DNA from: Streptomyces sp. cf386 | GTDB taxonomy: Bacteria; Actinomycetota; Actinomycetes; Streptomycetales; Streptomycetaceae | DNA: 64,000 bases | Reading direction: 5' to 3' | NCBI RefSeq assembly: GCF_900103585.1 | Contig: NZ_FNHV01000009.1 | Span: 216,052 to 280,051 of the forward strand | Shown here: piece after piece, positions 18,822 to 25,837 of the stretch | How positions within the stretch are numbered: the stretch's first letter is position 1 | Layout: every line of letters begins with the position of its first letter | Position numbers and translations under genes: made by a program | Notes under the pieces: generated by a model | Told to the model about the DNA's origin: nothing | Databases searched by the model: none | The model's input: the letters and a program-made list of their open reading frames with translations, nothing else

Positions 18822-19292
18822 TTACCTCCCAACGTCGTGCTGCTGCAGCTCCAGGCACCTCAGCCATTGAACAAGAGCCGCCCTTGCCATCCGCAGCGAA
18901 TCCTCTGCAAACCACTCGTCCGCGAAGCCGGTCCTCGCCGTCCGCCGTACGACGACGACCAGATATTTGGCCACAGCCGTGAGGCGTTCCCTGTGCGCCA
19001 CTGCCAGGAGACCGTCGTGCTCCGCGTCGGCCCCGTACGTGGATGGCACCCCGCGCGGCTCGGTCTCGCGAGGCCGGGACACGTCGGCCGGCGACGAGCC
19101 GACCTCAACGGCCGCCTCCCGGCCCACAATCCGATTCAGCAGGCGTAGTGACGCCAACGACTGCAGCACCTCGCCGACGATCGCTTCGAGATCCGCCAGG
19201 TCTGCTGCTACCTCTTCCCCGGCTTCCTGGGTGAGTGGTTGCCCCAGGCGTTCCCCGGCAGCCTCGCCGTGTGCACCAGCTTCATCGATCAC
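18822..19292 (-). CDS. Hypothetical protein, mostly helical
   Basis: 156 aa from ATG 19292. Codon usage is GC3-rich, supporting a real gene. Predicted mainly helical, with an N-terminal Glu/Ala-rich part and a basic middle; no motif recognised. It converges on brxHI with a 123-bp gap. A small membrane protein gene ends 13 bases upstream, so the two are likely co-transcribed. It marks the right border of the defence island. Confidence 0.5.
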   Translation of the reverse strand: MIDEAGAHGEAAGERLGQPLTQEAGEEVAADLADLEAIVGEVLQSLASLRLLNRIVGREAAVEVGSSPADVSRPRETEPRGVPSTYGADAEHDGLLAVAHRERLTAVAKYLVVVVRRTARTGFADEWFAEDSLRMARAALVQWLRCLELQQHDVGR

Positions 19293-19305
19293 GCAGTAGT
19301 GGCGT

Positions 19306-19515
19306 TCAGCCCGGCGAATGCCGCTCCATCGCGGCGATCGAGGCTCTCAGCATCCCCGCCGTATCCTCGCCGAAGACGAAGATTGCGCAACACCAGGCGA
19401 TGACCATGACCAGGGCCCAGCAGTTGATCGTGGCCCGAACTGTACGCCGACGAGGGCCTGCACTCTGCTCAGTGAGGGTTTGGACGCTGCGGACCGACTG
19501 CCCCAGAAGCGACAC
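19306..19515 (-). CDS. Small single-pass membrane protein, hypothetical
   Basis: 69 aa from GTG 19515. One clear hydrophobic segment (NCWALVMVIAWCCAIFVFG) at about residues 31-49, with a basic stretch before it. The Shine-Dalgarno is weak. It ends just upstream of the 18822-19292 gene. The start lies close to an IS110-like remnant, so the gene may be truncated or recently rearranged. Confidence 0.4.
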   Translation of the reverse strand: MSLLGQSVRSVQTLTEQSAGPRRRTVRATINCWALVMVIAWCCAIFVFGEDTAGMLRASIAAMERHSPG

Positions 19516-19581
19516 AGCTCTGCTGGACGGTTTGGTGCCGGGGCAGGGACTTGCTGGTGCCGGGGGCCCCTATGCCTTTGG

Positions 19582-19703
19582 TCAAGGGGTAGTCGGGGTT
19601 GGTGGTTGGTAGAAGGTGCCGTCGCGGAGCATCGCGAAGAGCACGTCCGCTCGGCGTCGGGCAAGGCAGAGGATCAGCGGTCTGTAAGTGCCTTCGGAGT
19701 TGG
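19582..19703 (-). pseudogene. 3' remnant of an IS110-like transposase
   Basis: Leftward frame ending at TGA 19584-19582 reads NSEGTYRPLILCLARRRA then DVLFAMLRDGTFYQPP before the stop. This looks like the extreme C-terminus of IS110/IS116-type transposases of actinomycetes (LARRR-DVLFAMLRDGT). Nothing upstream continues the gene; it stops abruptly at an inverted repeat at 19690. A scar of a lost insertion sequence. Confidence 0.65.
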
Positions 19704-19785
19704 TGACACCCCCCCGGGCCATGCACTCGACAAGGGGAGGTAGTAATGCCAACTCCGAAGGCCGGTAACCCCGTTGCGGGGCTAC
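19690..19785. repeat. Inverted repeat with adjacent hairpin
   Basis: Perfect 14-bp arms GCCTTCGGAGTTGG (19690-19703) and CCAACTCCGAAGGC (19749-19762) with a 45-bp spacer. A second near-perfect hairpin follows (GTAACCCCG / CGGGGCTAC, about 19765-19785). The left arm is also the first codons of the transposase remnant. Confidence 0.7.
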
Positions 19786-19819
19786 GAAGACGGTAATGGG
19801 GGGCGGGGCGCATCAGCGC

Positions 19820-19906
19820 TTGCGTAGCCGTCAAAGTAGCCACACTGGTGGACATTACGCCCTGCGACGGCTCTCCCCGGCGTATAGCCTGACTCGTCTG
19901 CCGCAC
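19820..19906. repeat. Dispersed non-coding repeat, copy A
   Basis: Two conserved blocks, 19820-19843 and 19871-19906, match 21930-21953 and 22001-22036 with a few substitutions in the same orientation. Each copy carries a different short palindromic insert between the blocks. See copy B. Confidence 0.65.
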
Positions 19907-20002
19907 AGGACCCCTGGTCAGCGAACATGCTGGGCAGGGGCGCTTTTTGTGAAATCGGGGGCTAGGTTAGACCCCGCTCCGCACCGGTTCAAACGGGGTC
20001 GC

Positions 20003-20022
20003 GTGGCTACGTACGTAGCCAC
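20003..20022. repeat. Perfect 20-bp palindrome
   Basis: GTGGCTACGTACGTAGCCAC reads the same on both strands. GTAGCCA, its half-site word, recurs nearby (20027, and within repeat copies A and B). It could be a protein-binding or recombination site. Confidence 0.7.
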
Positions 20023-20311
20023 GAGAGTAGCCATGGGGCGTGGGGGCGGAGATTGGTGGCGACCCGACTGCGGCTACTGCTACGTCTTCACTCCCCTGAG
20101 CAGCGTGGCGAAAGCCGCCCGCCCGCATGAGCATGGAGGTCGCCCGAGCGGCCGGGAGAAGAATCCGCCAGCATGCGGCGGCGCACCAGCCGCGGACGGT
20201 GGATCCGGCACGTTCAGAGGTCGCTGAGCCAGCACGGCTGGGAACCGCGGGCATCGGCGCCGTCACCCCCACAGCTCGGCGACCCGCATCGCGATGTCGC
20301 AACGCGCGTTG

Positions 20312-20646
20312 ACCGAGCCAAACACGACCTGTTCGATTCCCCGCCACTGGCTTCCGCCCTGCTCGTGGAGGACGGCCGGGGTGACATCGTCGGCATGGCC
20401 GCCTACTCGCTTCTCTGGCGGGCCGCAGGTTCCTCTCACTCTCTCTTCCTCAGGGAGCTCTACGTCGGGACCCCCTTCGTAGGCAGGGAGTCGGCAAGGC
20501 ACTGATGAGGAAGCTCCGCGGCATCGCCGACGAGTGGCTGGGATGCAGTCGCTTGGAGTGGATGGCCGACCGTGAGAACGAGGGGCCCGATTGTCTTCCG
20601 AGAACTCGGCTTCGCTGAGTTCGGCGGGAAGATCGTCTACCGGTAG
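20312..20646 (+). pseudogene. GNAT N-acetyltransferase pseudogene
   Basis: Pieces of a GNAT acetyltransferase occur in order but in different frames: ASALLVEDGRGDIVGMAAYS and LFLRELYVGTP in one frame to about 20478, then RQGVGKALMRKL and RLEWMADRENEG in the next frame to about 20585, then RELGFAEFGGKIVYR ending at TAG 20646 in a third. At least two frameshifts and a missing N-terminus make it non-functional. The conserved acetyl-CoA loop (RRxGxG/A) is reduced to RQGVGK. Confidence 0.8.
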
Positions 20647-20707
20647 ACGGGAACCGGCGCATTCCATTTCGGCCTGCCACGCGCCTGCCGGTCGGGAGAC
20701 GGAGGCG

Positions 20708-21280
20708 TCACCTCGAGGTGGTGATGAGGTCGTCGAGTACCTGCTCCAACAGGCTGTTGTCGCCGAGGAAACTCTTCACCGAGGCGTCCTCGTTGCGCTG
20801 GGGGTCGATGCCCGACCAGTTCAGGTCGTATCCCGCGTCTGCGCTGAGCTGGGCCAAGAACGCCCGCTGGGCACGGCCGTTGCCCTCGCGGAACGGGTGG
20901 AGAACGTTCATGTCGCCGTACAGCGCGGCGAGTTGGATGACGAATTCCTGCCGAGGGAGATCCCTCAGATGGCCGGATGAGGCGAGATGGCCGAAGATCT
21001 CTCCGGCATAGGGCACCAGGTTTCTCGCCGGGCAGAACGGCGTGCGCTTGGCGATGTTCACAGTGCGTAACTCGCCTGCCCACGGGTAGATGTCGCCGAA
21101 GACCGCGGCATGGAACGCCTGCAGATGGCCGAGGTCGTACGCGCCGGGCAGGGGGCGTACGGCGAGCATGACGAAGCGAGCCCGGGTGATGTCCGCCTCC
21201 GCTGCCGCTAGCAGCTGATGGGAGGTGATGCCGAGCTTGTTGCGTAGCACGCCGTTGGGCATGGAGTACGGATCGTTCAC
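20708..21280 (-). CDS. Fic/Doc-family AMP-transferase toxin
   Basis: 190 aa from GTG 21280. The complete Fic motif HPFREGNGR is at residues 128-136, with catalytic His128. Upstream TVNIAKRTPFCPA forms the flap (beta-hairpin) region, and YPWAGELRTVNI is typical of class I Fic proteins. Such enzymes transfer AMP or a related group to target proteins and are kept silent by a partner antitoxin. It overlaps the upstream antitoxin gene by 4 bases (GTGA). No inhibitory helix is visible within the Fic protein itself, consistent with inhibition in trans. Confidence 0.9.
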   Translation of the reverse strand: MNDPYSMPNGVLRNKLGITSHQLLAAAEADITRARFVMLAVRPLPGAYDLGHLQAFHAAVFGDIYPWAGELRTVNIAKRTPFCPARNLVPYAGEIFGHLASSGHLRDLPRQEFVIQLAALYGDMNVLHPFREGNGRAQRAFLAQLSADAGYDLNWSGIDPQRNEDASVKSFLGDNSLLEQVLDDLITTSR

Positions 21281-21627
21281 CCGGCCCGCTGCTCCGAAGT
21301 CTGTCGGTGGCGGGCGATCGCGCGGGCGACAAGGGTGTCCACGTCGAGGTCGCCCTTGACGTACGCCTCGGTGTCGCGGTCGGAGGCGTCGGAGGCGTGA
21401 AGCCGCTCGGCCTCGATGGAGCCGGTGGCCGAGGCGACAGCTGCACGTCGTGCCGCTCGGCCGCTCAGCGCCTCGAAGGCCTCGACGGACAGGAGGACGC
21501 CTTGGGGTTTGCGGTGGGCGCCGATCAGGACCGGGTGCGCATCCGCGCCGGACTCCGACAGGTCAGTCAGGATCCGCGACAGTCGCGCGCGCGCGTCGCT
21601 GACGGTCACGACCTCAGGGATCTCCAT
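21277..21627 (-). CDS. Fic-partner antitoxin with Phd-like N-terminus and VbhA-like C-terminus
   Basis: 116 aa from ATG 21627. Residues 1-55 (VVTVSDARARLSRIL ... VLIGAHRKPQGVLLSVEAFEAL) look like a Phd/YefM DNA-binding antitoxin. Residues 65-108 instead resemble the VbhA-type Fic inhibitor: S70-I-E-A-E74-R75 fits the S/T-x3-E-G/N inhibitory motif with Arg in the last place, and the following YVKGDLDVDTLVARAIARH matches the helix that packs on Fic. Upstream partner of the Fic gene, coupled by a 4-base overlap. The Phd-like part would allow autoregulation. Confidence 0.8.
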   Translation of the reverse strand: MEIPEVVTVSDARARLSRILTDLSESGADAHPVLIGAHRKPQGVLLSVEAFEALSGRAARRAAVASATGSIEAERLHASDASDRDTEAYVKGDLDVDTLVARAIARHRQTSEQRAG

Positions 21628-21631
21628 GCTG

Positions 21632-21886
21632 TCACCGTACCCATATAGAGGCCTGATTCTGTACAGATTCTAGTACGGATTCCGGTGAGTGTCCCGCCTC
21701 GGGTGGCCTTGGAGGTATCCCCAACCCTGTCCCGGAGGCTGCCACCAGCGAGACTGCGACGTCCTCGCCGATGTCGGCGGGGTTGAACCGGACCACCGGT
21801 ACATCGCGCCGGTTGAGTTCGGTGATCTCCATGTCGGCGGTGATGCCGTCCGCCTCGGTTTCCACCAGAACCGGCCTCTCCGAGAA
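21632..21886 (-). pseudogene. N-terminal fragment resembling an ATP-grasp peptide maturase
   Basis: Leftward frame with VLVETEADGITADMEITE then LNRRDVPVVRFNPADIGE, which resembles the N-terminal pre-ATP-grasp domain of MvdD/TgmB-type RiPP maturases (VLVLT...TAD-VV-ELNRRGVPV-R-DPADF pattern). Only about 60 residues fit; the frame then ends in unrelated sequence at 21632, and the ATP-grasp domain (~250 residues) is absent. Might be expressed as a 77-aa product from GTG 21865, but is most simply a truncated gene. Confidence 0.5.
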
Positions 21887-21929
21887 CGACGAAGCCCCCG
21901 TCCGGACCGCTCTGGCGCGGGGCGCCTCC

Positions 21930-22036
21930 TTGCATAGCCATCAAGGTAGCCACGGAAACGCCCTCCCTGCACGTTTGTGCAGGTCATAGCGTTGCGGTGA
22001 TTCTCCCCGGCGTACAGCCCGACTCGACTGCCGCTC
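21930..22036. repeat. Dispersed non-coding repeat, copy B
   Basis: Second copy of the repeat at 19820-19906. Blocks 21930-21953 and 22001-22036 are shared; the insert holds its own palindrome TGCACGTTTGTGCA (about 21968-21981). Copy B lies immediately upstream of the maturase-like fragment. Confidence 0.65.
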
Positions 22037-22079
22037 TCCGTCGCCCGGCGCGTCCCGTGTCCCGTCACACGCCCAGCCG

Positions 22080-23183
22080 TCAGTCGATAAGTCCGGCCCG
22101 CTCGCAAGCGGCCCGGATCCCCGGTGTGCAGATCTGGTCGACGGTGTACACACCGTCCTTGATGACCGTGTCCTTGATGTTGTCGACGGTGACAGGGACG
22201 GGATCGAGCAGGACGGCGGGGATGTCCTTGGTGGTGGCCGTGTCGACGCTGGTCTTGGCGATGGCGTCGACATTTCCGCCGCGGCCCAGGGCGACGGCCA
22301 TCTCCGCGGCGGTGTCGGCCTCGGCCTTGAAGGGCTTGTAGACGCTCATGTACTGCTCGCCCAGGAGGATGCGCCGCACGGCCTCCAGGTCGGCGTCCTG
22401 GCCGGTCACGGGAGGCAATGGCTCGATGCGGGCGGCTCTGAGGGCGGAGATCACGCCGGCGGCGAGGCCGTCGTTCGCGGCGTAGACGCCGTCGATGCCG
22501 TCGGCGCCCAGGGCGGCGATGGCGCGGACCATGTCGGCGTGGGCGATCTCCTGGCTCCAGCCCGGGACGTCGTACGACCTGCCGATCCCGACCTTGCCCT
22601 GGAGGGCGGACATCGCGCCTCTCTTGAAGGAGACATTGGTCGGGGAGGTCTGGGGACCGTTCATCATCACGATCTGCCCGCCGTCCGCCTTGTCGCCCAT
22701 GGCCTTCAGGAGCGCCTCGCCCTGGAGTCTCCCGACCCGTTCGTTGTCGAAGGAGACGTGGGCCGAGATCGGGCCCTCGACGAGGCCGTCGTAGGCGATG
22801 ACCGGAACGCCCGCGTCGTGCGCCCGCTCGACCGAGGAGCGCAGCGACCGGAAGTTGACGGCGCTGAGGATCAGGACCTTGACGTCCTTGCTGAGCAAGG
22901 TCTCCACCTGCTGTTTCTGGGCGGCCACATCGCCCTGGGCGTTGGCGTACTCCAGCGCGCAGCCCGCGCACAGCTCCTTGACCCTCCGCTCGATCAGGGG
23001 CTTGTCGAACGTCTCCCAGCGCGTCTGGATGTTCTGACTGAGCAGCAGCCCGACCGTGAATCCACCCTCGCCGGAGGCAGCCCCACCCGGGCCGGGCTCC
23101 CCGGAGCCGCCACAGGCGGCCAGGCACACGACCAGCGACAATGCGGAGGCTGCGACCGCCGTACGGCCCCGACACCCACTCAC
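22080..23183 (-). CDS. Sugar-type ABC substrate-binding lipoprotein
   Basis: 367 aa from GTG 23183, which has GGGAGG about 8 nt upstream. A basic n-region, hydrophobic core and lipobox LAAC (about residues 23-26) mark a lipoprotein. The mature part is a periplasmic-binding-protein type I (ribose/xylose class): FTVGLLLSQNIQTRWETFD, VKVLILSAVN, VPVIAYDGLVEGP, SFDNERVGRLQGEAL, DGVYAANDGLAAGVI and VTGQDADLEAVRRI resemble XylF-type proteins. No permease or ATPase gene is adjacent, so it either serves a distant transporter or is an orphan. Downstream is repeat copy B. Confidence 0.88.
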   Translation of the reverse strand: MSGCRGRTAVAASALSLVVCLAACGGSGEPGPGGAASGEGGFTVGLLLSQNIQTRWETFDKPLIERRVKELCAGCALEYANAQGDVAAQKQQVETLLSKDVKVLILSAVNFRSLRSSVERAHDAGVPVIAYDGLVEGPISAHVSFDNERVGRLQGEALLKAMGDKADGGQIVMMNGPQTSPTNVSFKRGAMSALQGKVGIGRSYDVPGWSQEIAHADMVRAIAALGADGIDGVYAANDGLAAGVISALRAARIEPLPPVTGQDADLEAVRRILLGEQYMSVYKPFKAEADTAAEMAVALGRGGNVDAIAKTSVDTATTKDIPAVLLDPVPVTVDNIKDTVIKDGVYTVDQICTPGIRAACERAGLID

Positions 23184-23329
23184 ACGGGGACCTCCCTGAC
23201 TCGCCGAGGCACCCCCGGCCGCCCCCCGCCGGCCACTCTCTGCCAGCATAGGGCGGACACTTCGACCCGGCAGACCCGATGGGGCCGTCGGACCAGGGAA
23301 GGGCGCCGGACATGCCCTCTCAGGGACCT

Positions 23330-24067
23330 TCAGAGCGCGTCCACCGCACTCACCTTCCAGCCGTCGTCGGTGTCGGTCATCGTCATCCGCACCCGGTTCA
23401 GATCCACCCGAGCCCCCGAAACCTGCGTGCTCTCAGTGACCTGGTTGACGAAGAGCAGCACCACGACCCTGTCCGGCGAGGCGGAGACGACGGAGGCTGC
23501 CGGGGCTCCGGTCGTGGGAGCGGCGACCGTGGCCTTGACGACCCCGTGGTACTTCTCGGCCGTCGGGCCGACCACGGTCTTCGTCGTCTTGCCGTACTCG
23601 TCGCGGAAGTCGCCGGTCAGGTGGGTGCGGGCGCGGGTGAAGTCGCGGTCCAGGTGGCGGTAGTCGTACGACAGGACGGCCGGTGCCGCCTTCTGCGCGG
23701 CTGCGACGGCCTCGGCGCGGGCGCTCTCCGTCTGGCGTGCGTCGCGGTACTGCCATCCCAACAGTGCGGCTGCCACCAGGCCGGCCACCAGAAGGACACC
23801 GAGCACCGCGAGGAACAGTCGGTGCCGACGGGGCCGTAGCCCGTCCTCTGGCGGCGTGTCCTCCTCGAACGACTCCAGCGACGGCTCCGGCGGGTCCTCC
23901 CAGCCGTCCTTCGGGGCCTCGATGAGCACCGTGCGTCCGGCGACCGTGGCCTCCGGGACTGGCTCGTGGTGGCCGCGTTCCGCTCGCTTGGCCGCTGCCC
24001 TGGCCGCTGCCGTCATCTTGCGCCGGGTGGTCGTGCCGGGGGCGCGGCCGGTCGTCGTCTTCGCCAT
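23330..24067 (-). CDS. Mce-associated membrane protein (second)
   Basis: 245 aa from ATG 24067, preceded by GAGGAGC. A basic/acidic cytoplasmic N-terminal ~85 residues is followed by one transmembrane helix (LFLAVLGVLLVAGLVAAALLG) and an external domain with the SYDYRHLDRDFTRARTHLTG element typical of Mce-associated (Mas) proteins. These have an NTF2-like outer domain and are needed for some Mce transporters. Last gene of the Mce operon, 37 bases after the first Mas gene. Confidence 0.85.
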   Translation of the reverse strand: MAKTTTGRAPGTTTRRKMTAAARAAAKRAERGHHEPVPEATVAGRTVLIEAPKDGWEDPPEPSLESFEEDTPPEDGLRPRRHRLFLAVLGVLLVAGLVAAALLGWQYRDARQTESARAEAVAAAQKAAPAVLSYDYRHLDRDFTRARTHLTGDFRDEYGKTTKTVVGPTAEKYHGVVKATVAAPTTGAPAASVVSASPDRVVVLLFVNQVTESTQVSGARVDLNRVRMTMTDTDDGWKVSAVDAL

Positions 24068-24104
24068 GGTCGTGCTCCTCACTCGTGCGTCCTCAACTTG
24101 CCGG

Positions 24105-24602
24105 TCAGCCGACGAACTCGACATCCGACGTCAGCCAGCGGCCATCCCGCCGCACCAGGTCCAGCTGCAGGCGATACGTGCGTGCCTCCCCCTGCGGCAC
24201 CGACGTGTTCGTCACCTTGCTGTCGGCCACCACCAGCACGCGGGCCGAGTTGTCGTCGGAGCGGACGATGCCCGCCTCCAGGACCTGGCCCTCCGATACG
24301 GACTTGTTCGTGGCCACGAGCTGTGTCAGCTGCTCCGTCTGGGCCGCGAACTGTTTCTTGAAGGCGCCGGTCGCGCCTGCCAGGACGTTGGCGCTGTCGC
24401 GGTCGTAGTGGCGGTAGTCGAGCGACGTGAAGTTCAGTGCTGACTGGCGGGCCGTGGCCAGGATGTCCTGGCGGCGTTGGTCCGCCTCGCGTTGCGTGTG
24501 GAGGCCGAGGATCAGCCAGATCGTCAGGGCGGTGACTGCGGCCGTCGCCGTCGTCAGCGCCACCGGCAGTGCCTTGCCCATACCGTTCAGTGCCTTTCTC
24601 AT
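24105..24602 (-). CDS. Mce-associated membrane protein (first)
   Basis: 165 aa from ATG 24602, fixed by an ATGA overlap with the mceF stop. One N-terminal transmembrane helix (about residues 12-35) and an external domain with SLDYRHYDRDSANVLAGATG, the same element as in the next gene. The pair are paralogues. Expected to sit in the membrane next to the Mce complex. Confidence 0.87.
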   Translation of the reverse strand: MRKALNGMGKALPVALTTATAAVTALTIWLILGLHTQREADQRRQDILATARQSALNFTSLDYRHYDRDSANVLAGATGAFKKQFAAQTEQLTQLVATNKSVSEGQVLEAGIVRSDDNSARVLVVADSKVTNTSVPQGEARTYRLQLDLVRRDGRWLTSDVEFVG

Positions 24603-25837
24603 GCCATCGGGCCAACCAGCAGCCATTGCCACGACTCCTTTCCGAACACGGCCCGCTGGCCGCCCGTCGTACCGATCCGCACGTCCCGTCCGTCCGGGCC
24701 GGTCGTGGTGCCGGTCTCCGGGTCGTACGGAGTGACGTACGGCGCGTTCTGCGCCCCCCGCACCGACGACTCGCTGCCCCGCGGCAGCGTGCAGCGGGCG
24801 CCCGTGTTCGCCTCGCGCGTGCTCGTGTCCGCGGGGTCGCGGCGTGCCGTGCCGTAGCCCTGGGTGCAGGCCGGGGGATCGTCGGCGTTGACCACCAGGC
24901 CGAAATGCGTGGTGCCGTCGCCGGGGACGACCGTGTAGCTGCCCGCCACCATCACCGGGAAGGTGACCAGCGCCTGTTCCACGCCGGGCAGGCGGGCCAG
25001 CGTCACCTGGCCGCCGCTGATCAGGTTGGCCAGCAGGACCGAGAGTCTCGGCGATACCGACTTCAGCAGCGCGTTCACCTCCTGCGCCGCCGGTCTCGCG
25101 TTGCCGATCAGCCTGCGCAGGTCCCCGTCGCTCGCCTTCAACTGGGCTGTCAGGGCTGCCAGATCGCGCGAGAACGACTTGATCGACGAGCCCTGGTCCG
25201 CCTGGGTCTTGAGGACCTTCCTCGAGTCCTCGATCAGCGCGATCGTCTCCGGGAGTGCCTCCGACGCCGACTCGATCAGCTCGTTGCCCGAGTTCACCAG
25301 GCGGCTGAGGCTCGGGCCCGTTCCCGCGAACGCCTTGTCCAGCTCGTCCACGGTGACTTGCAGGTCCTCCTTGCCGACCGAGTTCACCAGGCGGTCCAGG
25401 CTGAGGACCAGGTCCGTCGTCGGCAGCGGCACGCGTGTGCTCGTGCGCGGGATCGTGCTGCCGTCGAGCAGATACGGGCCGTGGGACGTGCGGGGTTGGA
25501 GGTCCACGTACTGCTCGCCCACCGCCGAGCGGTTCGCCACCACCGCCAGCGCGTCCGCAGGGATGCTCGGTGTCCCGTCCTGGATGTCCAGGGCCACGGA
25601 CACGCCGCCGCTGCCCGTCAGGTGCAGCGCGCCCACCTTCCCCACCGGCACCCCGCGGTACGTCACCTCGGCGCCGGGGAAGATGCCCCCGGAGTCCGCG
25701 AAGTCCGCCCGTACCGTGTAGCCGCGGTCCAGGGCTTCGTCCACCAAGCCCGTGTACTCGGCGCCCACGTATGACACCCCTACGGCGGTGATGGTCGCGA
25801 AGGCGAGGAGCTGGGCCTTGACCGTGCGTGTGATCAC
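24599..25837 (-). CDS. mceF: Mce-family protein, MceF-like
   Basis: 412 aa from GTG 25837 (GTGA overlap with mceE). An N-terminal membrane anchor, then an MlaD/MCE domain (YTVRADFADSGGIFPGAEVTYRGVPVGKV), a long helical region (about 130-280) and a C-terminal tail. MCE proteins form hexameric rings and tubes that shuttle lipids between membrane and outer layers. Last of six mce paralogues in order A-F, so its position matches MceF. Confidence 0.9.
   Translation of the reverse strand: MITRTVKAQLLAFATITAVGVSYVGAEYTGLVDEALDRGYTVRADFADSGGIFPGAEVTYRGVPVGKVGALHLTGSGGVSVALDIQDGTPSIPADALAVVANRSAVGEQYVDLQPRTSHGPYLLDGSTIPRTSTRVPLPTTDLVLSLDRLVNSVGKEDLQVTVDELDKAFAGTGPSLSRLVNSGNELIESASEALPETIALIEDSRKVLKTQADQGSSIKSFSRDLAALTAQLKASDGDLRRLIGNARPAAQEVNALLKSVSPRLSVLLANLISGGQVTLARLPGVEQALVTFPVMVAGSYTVVPGDGTTHFGLVVNADDPPACTQGYGTARRDPADTSTREANTGARCTLPRGSESSVRGAQNAPYVTPYDPETGTTTGPDGRDVRIGTTGGQRAVFGKESWQWLLVGPMA

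Larger units (their letters stand above)
19704..20311. other. Gene-poor stretch with repeats
   Basis: No convincing gene. Holds the right arm of the 19690 inverted repeat, repeat copy A (19820-19906), a 7-bp-arm hairpin GACCCCG/CGGGGTC (about 19973-20000), the palindrome at 20003-20022, and several GTAGCCA words. Open frames here do not show normal codon bias. Confidence 0.5.

Noticed and set aside
19973..20000. Possible tRNA 3' end or attachment site (GGTTCAAAC next to a 7-bp stem)
   Set aside because: It resembles a T-arm only loosely. No acceptor, D or anticodon arms can be folded around it, so no tRNA is called.
21606..23313. 547-codon minus-strand frame through the binding-protein gene
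   Set aside because: Arg/Gly-rich shadow of the XylF-like lipoprotein gene, which has signal peptide, lipobox and family motifs in another frame.
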